Position numbers and translations under genes: made by a program. Shown here one piece after another: positions 55,701 to 63,775 of a stretch of DNA of 64,000 nucleotides. Origin of the DNA: CATQHP01 sp965205595 (GTDB lineage: Bacteria > Acidobacteriota > Terriglobia > Bryobacterales > UBA6623); the NCBI GenBank assembly GCA_965205595.1, contig CBDBHI010000014.1:1-64000 (forward strand), in the 5' to 3' direction. The first letter of the stretch is position 1; every line of letters starts with the position of its first letter. The notes under the pieces are model-generated. The model saw only the letters and a program-made list of their open reading frames with translations, was not told the DNA's origin and made no database searches.

Positions 55701-56222
55701 TGGGGCCAGAACTGGGGCAAGGTTCTGAACGCCGTTGCGGGCGGCTGGCAGTTGGCTACGGTTGGTACGCTGCGCACTGGCGGCTACATGGGCGTCACTG
55801 TCGACGGTGGCCCCAACCTCCGCGGCGACGCGGCGACCAACGTCACGCTCCGGCCGAACCTGACCCTTCAGGGCTTCGATGCATCCAATCAGGGCCAAGC
55901 GGCCGAAGGCATTATCGGCCTCAACTGGTTGAATGCGGGCGCGTTCGAGAATCCGGATCCGTTTACGTTAGGCAATGCGGCGCGCACTCTTCCGGGTCTC
56001 CGCGGACCGTGGCGTGGCGGCTTCGACGTAATGTTGGCGAAGAACTTCCGCTGGGGCGAGAACTGGCGCGCTCAGTTCCGCTGGGAAGCGTTCGACTTCA
56101 CCAACACGCCGGCGTTTCAGATCCCCAACACCTCGTTCGGCAGCGGCAACTTTGGTGTCGTCACCTCGACGCTACCCAACAGCCGTCGCATCATGCAATT
56201 GGGTCTAAGAATCACCTTCTAA
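52782..56222 (+). CDS. Oar-like TonB-dependent receptor with carboxypeptidase-regulatory domain
   Basis: This 1146-residue outer membrane protein has a signal peptide (FFLAFALVLVLPSLMFGQ), then a carboxypeptidase-regulatory-like beta-sandwich (NGTVTDATGAVIPGAQVTI to about residue 110) and a plug domain (VEQIQELPLPNRDIFNLVNLVPG and SSGVVTAVTRSGSNNMHGSLY). A large 22-strand barrel follows and ends in an aromatic residue (LGLRITF). Such receptors are greatly expanded in acidobacteria and are thought to take up oligosaccharides or other large substrates. No substrate-specific genes are adjacent. A strong terminator follows. Confidence 0.93.
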   Translation: MKFSSHALGKFFLAFALVLVLPSLMFGQGSNGTINGTVTDATGAVIPGAQVTIMNAETGVASTIESGVNGTFALPVAAGLYNVTVESDGFKQATVNGLRVNVASHVAQTFALEIGALTEVVEVTAAQLQIQTTSGSVGATVQVEQIQELPLPNRDIFNLVNLVPGAFRSESNGNMSIGGGRTRSTGSYIDGINNTRGGLGVQNVEMSPPVDSMQEFKVEVNSMGAKYGRSSSGVVTAVTRSGSNNMHGSLYHFIRNDAFDAAGWQNDSKPKLRHNNGGGSIGLPIVKNKTFLFYNLDVFREAEGQIRTRSVGLPEWRNGDFSTATRNAGGKAKLVKIYDPQTRLSGPVNNGRDATQFPNNMIPSSRFDSVAVQALGFLPNPNRTPNNLNNNAGNWREQTSRNRDRNYHTFKLDHNFSDKYRTFVRMILTSPDKTITGYSQGYGVADQNGLDILNVRQNWGWSQTYTFSPTFFVTGLIGLNRVSVDRKSGDCCDTNYAQQFGIPGLEQGGEVFPRFNIQGGRVPVNQFGAVGNANRFAVFTNFDFEANFTKVKGDHTITFGAKYTAFQGNEVSRQRPSGSWRIQGNLTRFRPTGGGRNNNTGVNLADFLLGHIWNLDTRVAPGIGKRIKYYSGYVQDDWKVNPRLTLNLGFRYEIETPITEVGGRVNGFCQFCPHPLAGQNGIRENAIGKVLFRNRDGTGKYLWNTDKNNWAPRFGFALRLKEDDSLVLRGGFGVFFGNPYDRNTIQPGRAGFDNIFRIRGGAKFFLRDGVPAGALDDIPESELNGGFGSVGTRFPTSTIQFWDQARKMPYSQNFNLTLQTRWKGVLWDFGFLGALARQQSIAAINLNQIRPEDLPAANAKGANIEDFRQWSAFSGSQDLIQLESPNWGVSNYYALTFKSEKRYQNGLGWTIAYTHTQWIDNIRFIGDADTFGDDDNPQNIFDFKSERAKSVNGLPHRIVMAPILDLPFGRGRKWGQNWGKVLNAVAGGWQLATVGTLRTGGYMGVTVDGGPNLRGDAATNVTLRPNLTLQGFDASNQGQAAEGIIGLNWLNAGAFENPDPFTLGNAARTLPGLRGPWRGGFDVMLAKNFRWGENWRAQFRWEAFDFTNTPAFQIPNTSFGSGNFGVVTSTLPNSRRIMQLGLRITF

Positions 56223-56250
56223 GCTCAACCAGCACAACCAACCATCCAGC

Positions 56251-56283
56251 AAGCGGGCCCCGAGAAATCGGGGCCCGCTTTTG
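56251..56283 (+). terminator. Terminator of the TonB receptor gene
   Basis: AAGCGGGCCCCGA (56251-56263) and TCGGGGCCCGCTT (56268-56280) form a perfect 13-bp stem with a GAAA loop, followed by TTG, which extends the T tract to TTTT. It lies 29 bases after the stop codon. Confidence 0.9.
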
Positions 56284-56692
56284 TCTGCGCGCGCGGAGCG
56301 ATTGGCCGCCGGAATGACCTGGATGTTTGTTGATCAGTGAGCCGGATGATCGTATCAGAAGCGGCCGATCGGGTGACTCGAACGCTAATATCGACGTGCT
56401 ACTAAACCCATTTTTATCAATGAAACTGGGAGAATGGCAAGCACCGTAATCCCTGCCGCCGGTACCGCGCTCAATAGCAACCAATACCCTCCAGCGACCA
56501 TTTTCCTCGTCCACGAGGGTCGCCGTTGTACCAACGCTGCACCCGGTCCATACGTAGAACAGCACGGACAACTAGGGTCTTCGCCGAATCAACGCTTTTA
56601 GCCGACTCGGCATACGCTTTCTATGACCCCGGAGTATTTCTATATGAGTACGCCGAAGGGCAGCGGCGACGTGCATTTCGCGGCAAGAATCG
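56284..56692. other. Intergenic region, nothing recognised
   Basis: About 410 bases between the terminator and the sensor gene. Short open frames here look like chance. It presumably contains the sensor promoter. Confidence 0.4.
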
Positions 56693-58600
56693 ATGGCGTT
56701 TTCTCTCGCGAAAGTTTTCGGAAGTTGGTGGAGTCCCCTTCGCCGGCCCCGTCTACCCGAACTGGTTCTAGCTGCTGCCGCGCTACTAGCCTTGATCGCT
56801 CCTACCTGGTGGAGCGGCTACCCCGACGACGAGCAGCGTCGTGCGGAGGTTGCCCTCGTTCTGCGGACGGCAGTCGATGAAAGTCGTCGAGTCGTTCGGG
56901 AATGGTCCGAAGGGATTCGTCTACGGGCCAGTCTAGCCGTTGAATCTCCGGCACTGCGGAAAGAAGCACTGGCGCGGATTCGGGATTTCGATCGCGGTCA
57001 CGATCTCTCAGCGGAGTCGCTTGAGGAGCTACAAGCGACGGTCAAGTCCAGCGCCCCGATCGCCGATGGACCCGACGTTCCGATCGGATTTCGGGTGCTC
57101 GACTCTCGCGGCATTGTAGTGGCTTCTGATTCTAGTTTCGTAGCGCAAGCCTTCGATGAGATTCCGGCCGAAAAGTTGGTGGCCGCGCTGCGCGCACAAA
57201 CGATTGTCAGCGCCGCCAAAGAGACGCCAGACAGCGGGGAGTCGGGCCGTTGGCCGATCTGGATACTCGCCCCACTACGGAGCCAAGCAGAAGGGCACCC
57301 GATCGCCGGAGTGATCGCACTTGAATATGACGCGGCGGCCGCCGTCAGGCTGGCTGTCGAAAGTGCTGACGGCGCGCATTGGAAAACGATCGCGATAGCT
57401 AGGAGCGGCTCGACGATCGGCCCAGTTCGTGATAACGCATCTCAAACTTCGGTCGAGTGCGACGGCGAAACTCTGCTGTTTCAAGCCGATCAAAGCCCCG
57501 TTACCATTGCGGCGGGTTCCGCCGGGGCAATCTGGGCTGGCGAGCAGATCCGCCTATATCTGGACGGCGTGGAAGACTGCCATGGAGTGAAATCGGTCGC
57601 CGCTTGGGGCACGGTCAGCGACATCGGGTTGGGCATGCTAACGACGCTACCTTATGACGAGGCGTTCGACCAATCAATACAGTTCAGCCGTGTGCTCCCG
57701 ATTCTGCTATTGCTCCTGGGCCTGTCGATGTTCTTCGAGGCCTCCAGAACCGGTACTGCTGAGCGGCTGTCGAACGGTGAAAGCCGCGAGACTGTCCGAG
57801 CTTCGACTCGCAGTGGCTTGGCTTGGGGAATCCTCGCGGCTTCTTTGGTGGTGACCGGCGTCCTCTACCTAACAATCAGAGATCAAGTCGAAGAGTCAAA
57901 TCGGCAGCAGCTGGAACACGAAGCCGGGCATATTCAATCTCGACTAGTTGAACGGGCTCGCTTGTACACCTACGCTTTCGAAATTCTTGGGTCCTCTTTG
58001 TCCACCCGGCGAAACTTGAACCAGTCCGAATTCAATCAATTGGCAGAACCACTGCTCACGTCAAGTATCACGCCCGGGGTCGAAAGGGTGGACTACATAC
58101 GGGCGGAGCATAGTTCCCTCGGCCGCGTGAGCCAAGGATCTGGCGAAGCATTCTTGACCTACGCGCCCTCCGGCTGGCCACTAGTACCGGAAGTCATCGA
58201 CGCCGCAAACGCCGCGAGAGCCGGCCGTGCGACGGTATTTGGCGAACCACTTTCGCTAAACGCGGGTGGCGCGCGCGGGCAAAAGCTACTTGTCGTAAGT
58301 CCTGCCTACGATCGCTCGACCGTCTCACCCGACATCAATGAGGCGACGGAACTACACGGGTGGTTCGTCGCCGTTGTGGCGCCAGATGCATTTTTCAAAG
58401 GCTTAGGACCGGCGGACTTCAACCTGGAATTCGCCCTGTTCGAAGACACTGCGGATTTCTCTCCGGCACTGATTTACGACAGTGACGGCGGATTGAGTAA
58501 CACTTCCGAAACTGCCGGCGAGACGGAAAACTTCAAGGCGACAGTGAGCGTACCCGGCCGCGACTGGCTTATGTCAGTCGACGGCCAATCGGGAATATGA
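56693..58600 (+). CDS. Membrane sensor with CHASE-like domain, truncated by IS21
   Basis: This 635-residue protein has two sensory units. The first is a membrane helix (about 23-40), an extracytoplasmic region of about 290 residues and a second helix (334-349). The second is a third helix (376-395) followed by a CHASE-like region (400-628, with HIQSRLVERARLYTYAFEIL, VDYIR and PGRDWLMSVDG). Normally such a region is followed by a membrane helix and a histidine kinase, GGDEF or PAS output. Here the protein ends at once. The stop codon TGA at 58598-58600 is formed by the first three bases of the IS21 element, so the signalling output has been lost. Confidence 0.72.
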   Translation: MAFSLAKVFGSWWSPLRRPRLPELVLAAAALLALIAPTWWSGYPDDEQRRAEVALVLRTAVDESRRVVREWSEGIRLRASLAVESPALRKEALARIRDFDRGHDLSAESLEELQATVKSSAPIADGPDVPIGFRVLDSRGIVVASDSSFVAQAFDEIPAEKLVAALRAQTIVSAAKETPDSGESGRWPIWILAPLRSQAEGHPIAGVIALEYDAAAAVRLAVESADGAHWKTIAIARSGSTIGPVRDNASQTSVECDGETLLFQADQSPVTIAAGSAGAIWAGEQIRLYLDGVEDCHGVKSVAAWGTVSDIGLGMLTTLPYDEAFDQSIQFSRVLPILLLLLGLSMFFEASRTGTAERLSNGESRETVRASTRSGLAWGILAASLVVTGVLYLTIRDQVEESNRQQLEHEAGHIQSRLVERARLYTYAFEILGSSLSTRRNLNQSEFNQLAEPLLTSSITPGVERVDYIRAEHSSLGRVSQGSGEAFLTYAPSGWPLVPEVIDAANAARAGRATVFGEPLSLNAGGARGQKLLVVSPAYDRSTVSPDINEATELHGWFVAVVAPDAFFKGLGPADFNLEFALFEDTADFSPALIYDSDGGLSNTSETAGETENFKATVSVPGRDWLMSVDGQSGI

Positions 58601-58721
58601 GAACGGCGGAGCGAAACTAGACCATAGAGCGGCGAATCGAAGCTGCTTTTGGGCGGAGTAAAAGTAGACCGTCCGAGTGGTCCAGCGAACATTCCTGTGG
58701 TGTTTGTGGGACACGAGAGGG

Positions 58722-60221
58722 ATGTATCGCGTGGAGCTATACGCTCAAGTACGGCGCAGTGTCTTTGTCGAAGGGCTCAGTGAGCGCGAGGCCGCCAAAC
58801 GGTTTGGCCTGGCGCGAGGGACGGTGCGCAAGATGTTGCGCTACGCCACTCCGCCGGGCTATCGGCGGCGCCAACCAGCGCAGAGGCCGAAGCTGGATCC
58901 CTTCACCGGAATCGTCGATCAGATCCTCATCGACGATCAGGAACGTCCGAAGAAACAACGCCACACCGCAAAACGCATCTTCGACCGCTTGCGCGACGAG
59001 TACGATTTCACCGGCGGTTACACGATCGTCAAGGACTATGTTCGCGACAAGAAGCTCGGCGGGCAAGAGATGTTCGTGCCGCTGGTGCATCCGGCGGGCG
59101 ATGCCCAGGCCGACTGCGGTGAAGCTCTGGTGGTCATTGACGGCGTACAGCGCAAGGCGCACTACTTGGTGGTCGATCTGCCGCCTAGCGATGACGCTTT
59201 CGTAAAAGCTTTCCCGGCCGCGACGACGGAAGCGTTTTGCGAGGGGCACAACGCAGCGTTTCGGTACTTCGGCGGCGTGCCACGCAGCATCCTCTACGAC
59301 AACACGACCTTGGCGCTGGCGAGGATTCTGGGCGACGGCAGGCGCAAGCGGACCAGGGTGTTCAGTGAACTGCAGTCGCACTATTTATTCTCCGATCGTT
59401 TCGGGCGTCCGGGCAAAGGCAACGACAAGGGAAAGGTGGAAGGACTGGTCGGTTATGCCCGGCGGAACTTCATGGTGCCGGCGCCAAGGTTTCCAAGCTG
59501 GGAAGCGTTCAACGAGCAGCTCGAAGCGCAGTGCCTCAACAATCGTAAGCGGCGCTTGCGGCGGCACACCGAAACGATTGAGGAACGTTTCAAGCGTGAC
59601 CGCCAAGCGTTGTTGCCCTTGCCGCCCACGCCCTATGACGCCTGCGACAAACGCACCACGCGGGTGACGTCGCTGTCATTGGTGCGCTATCGCGCCAACG
59701 ACTACTCGGTGCCCACACGCTACGGACATCGCCAGGTGTTGCTGAAAGGCTACGTCGATGAAATCGTGATCTGTTGTGGCAGCGAAGAGATCGCGCGCCA
59801 CCGGCGCAGTTACGAACGCGAAGAGTTGATCTTCGATCCGCTGCATTACCTAGCACTGCTGGAACGCAAGACCAACGCGCTCGATCAAGCGGCCCCGTTG
59901 GCGGGCTGGGAGCTGCCCGAACAGTTCCCGTGCTTGAGACGTTTGCTCGAGGCACGGTTGGGAAAGCCAGGCAAGCGCGAGTACGTGCGGGTATTGCGAT
60001 GACTGGAGGACTTCCGATTCGAGCACGTTGCCGCGGCGGTGCGCCAAGCCTGCGAGTTGGGAGCGATTGGCTTGGATGCAGTCAGGCACTTAGTGCTGTG
60101 CCGCATCGAGCAACGGCCGCCGCGCTTGGACTTGACGAAGTATCCGCACCTGCCGGCAGCCCAGGTGGAGCAAACCTCCGCTGCGGACTATTTGGCACTG
60201 CCGGCACAAGGAGGGGGGTAA
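58722..60221 (+). CDS. istA: IS21 transposase IstA, with in-frame TGA
   Basis: IstA is the DDE transposase of IS21. From ATG 58722 it has a helix-turn-helix region (LSEREAAKRFGLARGTVRKM), then the integrase core with GDAQADCGEALVVID, SILYDNTTLA and GKGNDKGKVEGLVGYARRNF. An in-frame TGA at 60000-60002 interrupts it after REYVRVLR. The frame continues as LEDFRFEHVAAAVRQACELG to the TAA at 60219-60221, which matches the normal IstA C terminus. The intact protein would have about 499 residues. The stop would remove some 73 residues and may inactivate it, unless it is a sequence error. Confidence 0.88.
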
Positions 60222-60982
60222 TGGCGAGGTCGAAACTTCTGCTCGAAGCGCATTTGAAAGCGTTGCGGCTGCCAACCTTCCTGCGCGAGTACGACAAACT
60301 GGCGCGGCAATGCGCCGCCGAGAGCTTGGATTCGAGGAGCTTCCCGCAACAACTCTGCGAGCTGGAACTGCTCGACCGTGAACAGCGGGCCACCGAGCGC
60401 CGCAGCAAGGCCGCGAAGTTTCCCGTGACCAAGAGTCTGGACACTTTCGACTTCCCGTCCTTGCCGGCGTTGAACAAGAAGCTGGTGCTGGAACTGGCGC
60501 GCTGTGAGTTTATCGACCGCCGCGAAAACGTGCCGGCACTGGGTAATTCCGGCACGGGCAAAACGCACATCGGCTTGGCGTTGGGACTGGCGGCTTGTCA
60601 GCGCGGCTATCGAACACGCTTCACAACAGCGGCGGCACTGGTCAATGAGCTGCTCGAAGCCCGAGATGAACGGCGCTTGCTGCGATGTCAAAAGCAGTTG
60701 GCCAAGCAGGATCTGCTGATCGTCGATGAACTGGGCTACGTGCCGCTATCGAAGACCGGAGCGGAGTTATTGTTCGAAGTGTTTTCCCAGCGCTACGAAC
60801 AGGGCTCGACGCTGGTCACCTCGAATCTGCCGTTTAACGAATGGACGGAGGTCTTCGGCTCCGAGCGGCTGACCGGCGCCCTGCTCGATCGCCTCACGCA
60901 CCACGTTCATATTCTAGAGCTGAACGGCGAAAGCTTCCGTCTGATCCAGAGCAAGAAGAAGCGGGCTCACTCTTTGGGCTGA
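60221..60982 (+). CDS. istB: IS21 helper ATPase IstB
   Basis: IstB is an AAA+ ATPase that assists target capture by IstA. The 253-residue protein has an N-terminal helical region (HLKALRLPTFLREYDKLA), a Walker A motif in which the usual first residues are changed (ALGNSGTGKTHIGLALG), Walker B in DLLIVDELGYVPLS and a sensor region VTSNLPFNEW. Its ATG shares one base with the istA stop. Confidence 0.95.
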   Translation: MARSKLLLEAHLKALRLPTFLREYDKLARQCAAESLDSRSFPQQLCELELLDREQRATERRSKAAKFPVTKSLDTFDFPSLPALNKKLVLELARCEFIDRRENVPALGNSGTGKTHIGLALGLAACQRGYRTRFTTAAALVNELLEARDERRLLRCQKQLAKQDLLIVDELGYVPLSKTGAELLFEVFSQRYEQGSTLVTSNLPFNEWTEVFGSERLTGALLDRLTHHVHILELNGESFRLIQSKKKRAHSLG

Positions 60983-61151
60983 CCCACCGGCCACTCGCCC
61001 GGTTTTCGTGGGACGGCCTCCACTACGCCTGGGCCGCCCTAAAGGGCGACCGCAGGCTCCGTTCCAGCCGTCCCACGAAAACCGCTACCCCTTCACCAAC
61101 TGGTCTACTTTTGCTCCGCCGAAGTGGTCCAAATTTACTCCGCCCTTGACA

Positions 61152-61297
61152 TTTCACTTCCCCCCGGCAGGTGCGCGAGGCCATCGACAGCTTCGTCCGC
61201 GTCTACAACTCCAAGGCTACTCCGTTCGAATGGACCAAGACCGTCGTAGCCCCTCGTTCCCTCGCCAGTAAATATTCTAACTTACGCAACTAAGTAC
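61152..61297 (+). mobile_element. IS630 remnant (3' end of a second copy)
   Basis: These 146 bases match the transposase 3' end and right terminus of the IS630 copy at 37571-38689, in the opposite orientation, with only two differences (near 61248 and 61257). It ends in GTAC followed by TA, like the intact element. The 5' part is missing and is replaced by the IS21 element. The aspS stop codon lies 4 bases beyond. Confidence 0.93.
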
Positions 61298-61301
61298 TAG
61301 G

Positions 61302-63110
61302 CTAGCCCTGTGGCATCACTTTCAGGGCAATCCCCAGTTCGGCCAAATTTCGTGGTGGAACGACGTTTGGCGCCTCGCACATGAGGTCAGTGCCCTTCGC
61401 TGTCTTCGGGAATGCGATTACATCACGAATAGTGGCCTCTCCCGCTAGCATCATGATCAGACGGTCGAGTCCGAGCGCGATACCACCGTGCGGCGGCGTA
61501 CCGTATTCGAGGGCGTCAAGGAAGAACCCGAAGCGGTGGCGCGCCTCTTCTTCGCTGAAGCCAAGAGCCTCGAAAATCTTAGCCTGAATGTCACGGCGGT
61601 GAATACGAATGGAGCCGCTACCGAGCTCGATACCGTTGAGTACCAAATCGTACGCTTTCGACCGGCAAGCCGAGGGATCGGTCGTCAACTTTTCCAAATC
61701 ATCGTCGTGGGGTGACGTGAAAGGGTGATGCGAGGAATTCCAACGACGCTCGTCTTCGCTCCATTCGAACATCGGGAAATCAGTGACCCACAAGAATCGA
61801 AAGTCGGTCTTCTCGAGTAGCCCATGCCGCTCGGCAAACGCATGGCCAATTCGAAGGCGCAGGTTCCCCGCAGCCGTAAGCACGACGTGCTCGGGTCGCG
61901 GATTAGTGATCTTCTCTTGAGCGGTGCATAACAGCAGGAAGTCGTCTTCAGTGACGCCGAGCCTTTCCTTGATCGCGGCCATCTGGTCCGGCATTTTCTT
62001 CGCGAGCCCATTCGCGTCGTCGAAGACCCGCAAATTCTGCTCGCCGGCGAACTCGCGGAACTCCTCCCGTTCGCGCCTCGTGAGTTGGCCGACCGAGGGC
62101 GTCCGGATTGCGACGAGAGGCCCTTCAAGCGGAAGATCTTCGGCACCAATAATGTCATCGACGCGGGCCATCGCGGGTAAGCGCAGGTCTGGCTTGTCAC
62201 TACCGTACTTCTCGATGGCCTCGGAATAAGGCAGCCGCGGCAGAGGCAACTCGGGGACACGAGCGTCCGCCGCCTCGCAAACTGACGCCATCAGCCGTTC
62301 GATTACACCCAACACGCCTTCTTCTTGGACGAACGACATCTCAACGTCGATCTGCGTAAATTCGGGCTGACGATCGGCACGCAGGTCCTCGTCTCGGAAG
62401 CAGCGTACGATCTGGAAATAGCGGTCGTAGCCACCAACCATCAGCAATTGCTTAAACAATTGCGGCGACTGCGGGAGCGCATAAAAATTTCCCGGATGGA
62501 GGCGGCTGGGAACCAGAAAGTCGCGCGCGCCCTCGGGGGTCGAGCGCGTCATAAAGGGGGTTTCGATCTCCAAAAACCCTTGCGAGTTGAACGACTCGCG
62601 AACCGCCAAATTGACGTCGTGCCGCAGTCGAATGTTCTTCTGCATCTGAGGTCGACGCAAATCGATGTAACGGTACTTAAGACGGTTGTCTTCGCCGACC
62701 GAAGCCTGAGTTTCCTCGTCCAATTGAAACGGCGGCGTCTGCGATTCGTTAAGAATATAGAGATTCTCGGCGGCTAACTCTACAGTCCCGGTTCCGAGAT
62801 TGGGGTTGATCGTATCGGCGTCGCGCTTAATAATCGGACCTTCGACAGCCACTACAAACTCGCTGCGCAGCGTTTCCGCTCTGGCGTGAACTTCCGGCCT
62901 GAGCTCCACGTTGAAGACCACCTGAGCGATGCCGGTACGGTCGCGAAGGTGTATGAAGTAGAGTCCGCCGAGGTCGCGGCGGCGATGCACCCATCCCATC
63001 AGAAGGGCGCGGCTTCCGACATCGCTCTCGCGAATTTCGCCGCAGTAGTGGGTCCGCTCCATGCTTCCCATGAAGTCAAGGGAAACGGGTTTGTGGGCTT
63101 GTTCTGACAT
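61302..63110 (-). CDS. aspS: Aspartyl-tRNA synthetase
   Basis: AspRS charges tRNA-Asp. The 602-residue bacterial-type enzyme has the N-terminal OB-fold anticodon domain (VGSRALLMGWVHRRRDLGG and FIHLRDRTGIAQVVF), class II motif 2 region (IVRCFRDEDLRADRQPEFTQID), the bacterial GAD insertion domain and motif 3 GGIALGLDRLIMML. The first 16 residues before MERTHYCGEI are an extension, and a start there is possible. It lies 4 bases after the gamma-carbonic-anhydrase-like gene on the same strand. An IS630 remnant sits 4 bases past its stop. Confidence 0.97.
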   Translation of the reverse strand: MSEQAHKPVSLDFMGSMERTHYCGEIRESDVGSRALLMGWVHRRRDLGGLYFIHLRDRTGIAQVVFNVELRPEVHARAETLRSEFVVAVEGPIIKRDADTINPNLGTGTVELAAENLYILNESQTPPFQLDEETQASVGEDNRLKYRYIDLRRPQMQKNIRLRHDVNLAVRESFNSQGFLEIETPFMTRSTPEGARDFLVPSRLHPGNFYALPQSPQLFKQLLMVGGYDRYFQIVRCFRDEDLRADRQPEFTQIDVEMSFVQEEGVLGVIERLMASVCEAADARVPELPLPRLPYSEAIEKYGSDKPDLRLPAMARVDDIIGAEDLPLEGPLVAIRTPSVGQLTRREREEFREFAGEQNLRVFDDANGLAKKMPDQMAAIKERLGVTEDDFLLLCTAQEKITNPRPEHVVLTAAGNLRLRIGHAFAERHGLLEKTDFRFLWVTDFPMFEWSEDERRWNSSHHPFTSPHDDDLEKLTTDPSACRSKAYDLVLNGIELGSGSIRIHRRDIQAKIFEALGFSEEEARHRFGFFLDALEYGTPPHGGIALGLDRLIMMLAGEATIRDVIAFPKTAKGTDLMCEAPNVVPPRNLAELGIALKVMPQG

Positions 63111-63114
63111 TTAA

Positions 63115-63624
63115 CTAGGCTTCTTTGAGGTACTGTCGGCTTAGTTCGACGTAGTGTTCGGCATTGAGGCGCGTGCGCTCGACCTCTTCTTCGCTAACTG
63201 TTCTTTTGACTTTGGCGGGGACACCGGCGACGAGGCTGCGCGGCGGAATTTCTACCCCGCCAAGCACGACGGCGCCGGCGGCGACAATCGAGCCTGCTCC
63301 GATCCGCGCTTTGCTCAGAATCGTCGAGCCCATTCCAATTAGACAGTCATCTTCGACGACGCAGCCGTGAACGGTGCAGGAATGGCCGACCACTACCCGA
63401 TCACCGATTTCGAGCGGCGCGTCCTCGTCCTCGTGCAGACAGCTATTGTCTTGCACACTGGTGTCTTCGCCGACCCAAATGTGCGCTGTGTCAGCCCGCA
63501 TGGTGACGTTACACCAAATACTTGAGCGTGTGCCGACCCGCACCTGGCCGATAAGTTCGGCGCTCGGATTGATGTACGCGTCAGATGCGATTAGCGGATC
63601 GTGGCCGCCAAAACTTCGGAGCAT
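63115..63624 (-). CDS. Gamma-carbonic anhydrase family protein
   Basis: This 169-residue protein has the left-handed beta-helix made of hexapeptide repeats (for example VRVGTRSSIWCNVTMRAD and IGAGSIVAAGAVV). The metal-binding His pattern QDNSCLHED and VVVGHSCTVHGC matches YrdA/CaiE-like gamma-class proteins. Zinc binding is likely; true carbonic anhydrase activity is not assured. The ATG at 63624 (MLRSFGGHDP) fits homologues better than the longer frame starting at 63660. aspS follows 4 bases downstream, suggesting co-transcription. Confidence 0.9.
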   Translation of the reverse strand: MLRSFGGHDPLIASDAYINPSAELIGQVRVGTRSSIWCNVTMRADTAHIWVGEDTSVQDNSCLHEDEDAPLEIGDRVVVGHSCTVHGCVVEDDCLIGMGSTILSKARIGAGSIVAAGAVVLGGVEIPPRSLVAGVPAKVKRTVSEEEVERTRLNAEHYVELSRQYLKEA

Positions 63625-63775
63625 GGGGTTTCCCGGGACTCCCTCGCCGGCGAATGCCAAATCGAGGGAAGTGCTTTGTTTTGAGGATGGAAGGACGGCG
63701 CGGAGTACCGCGGCACCATCCCCTCAAAGATAGCATAGGCGGTTCTCGACCGAATGATTGATATTCTGGGAATTC

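Larger units (their letters stand above)
58598..61151 (+). mobile_element. IS21 family element
   Basis: The element has about 2554 bases. Ends are TGAGAACGGCGGAG at the left and, reversed, TGTCAAGGGCGGAG at the right. Each end carries two copies of a 19-bp repeat like GGCGGAGTAAAAGTAGACC: 58605-58623 and 58652-58670 at the left, 61102-61120 and 61126-61144 (reversed) at the right. Multiple terminal repeats are typical of IS21. It encodes istA and istB. No target duplication is visible, because the left flank is the sensor gene and the right flank is an IS630 remnant. Confidence 0.88.
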
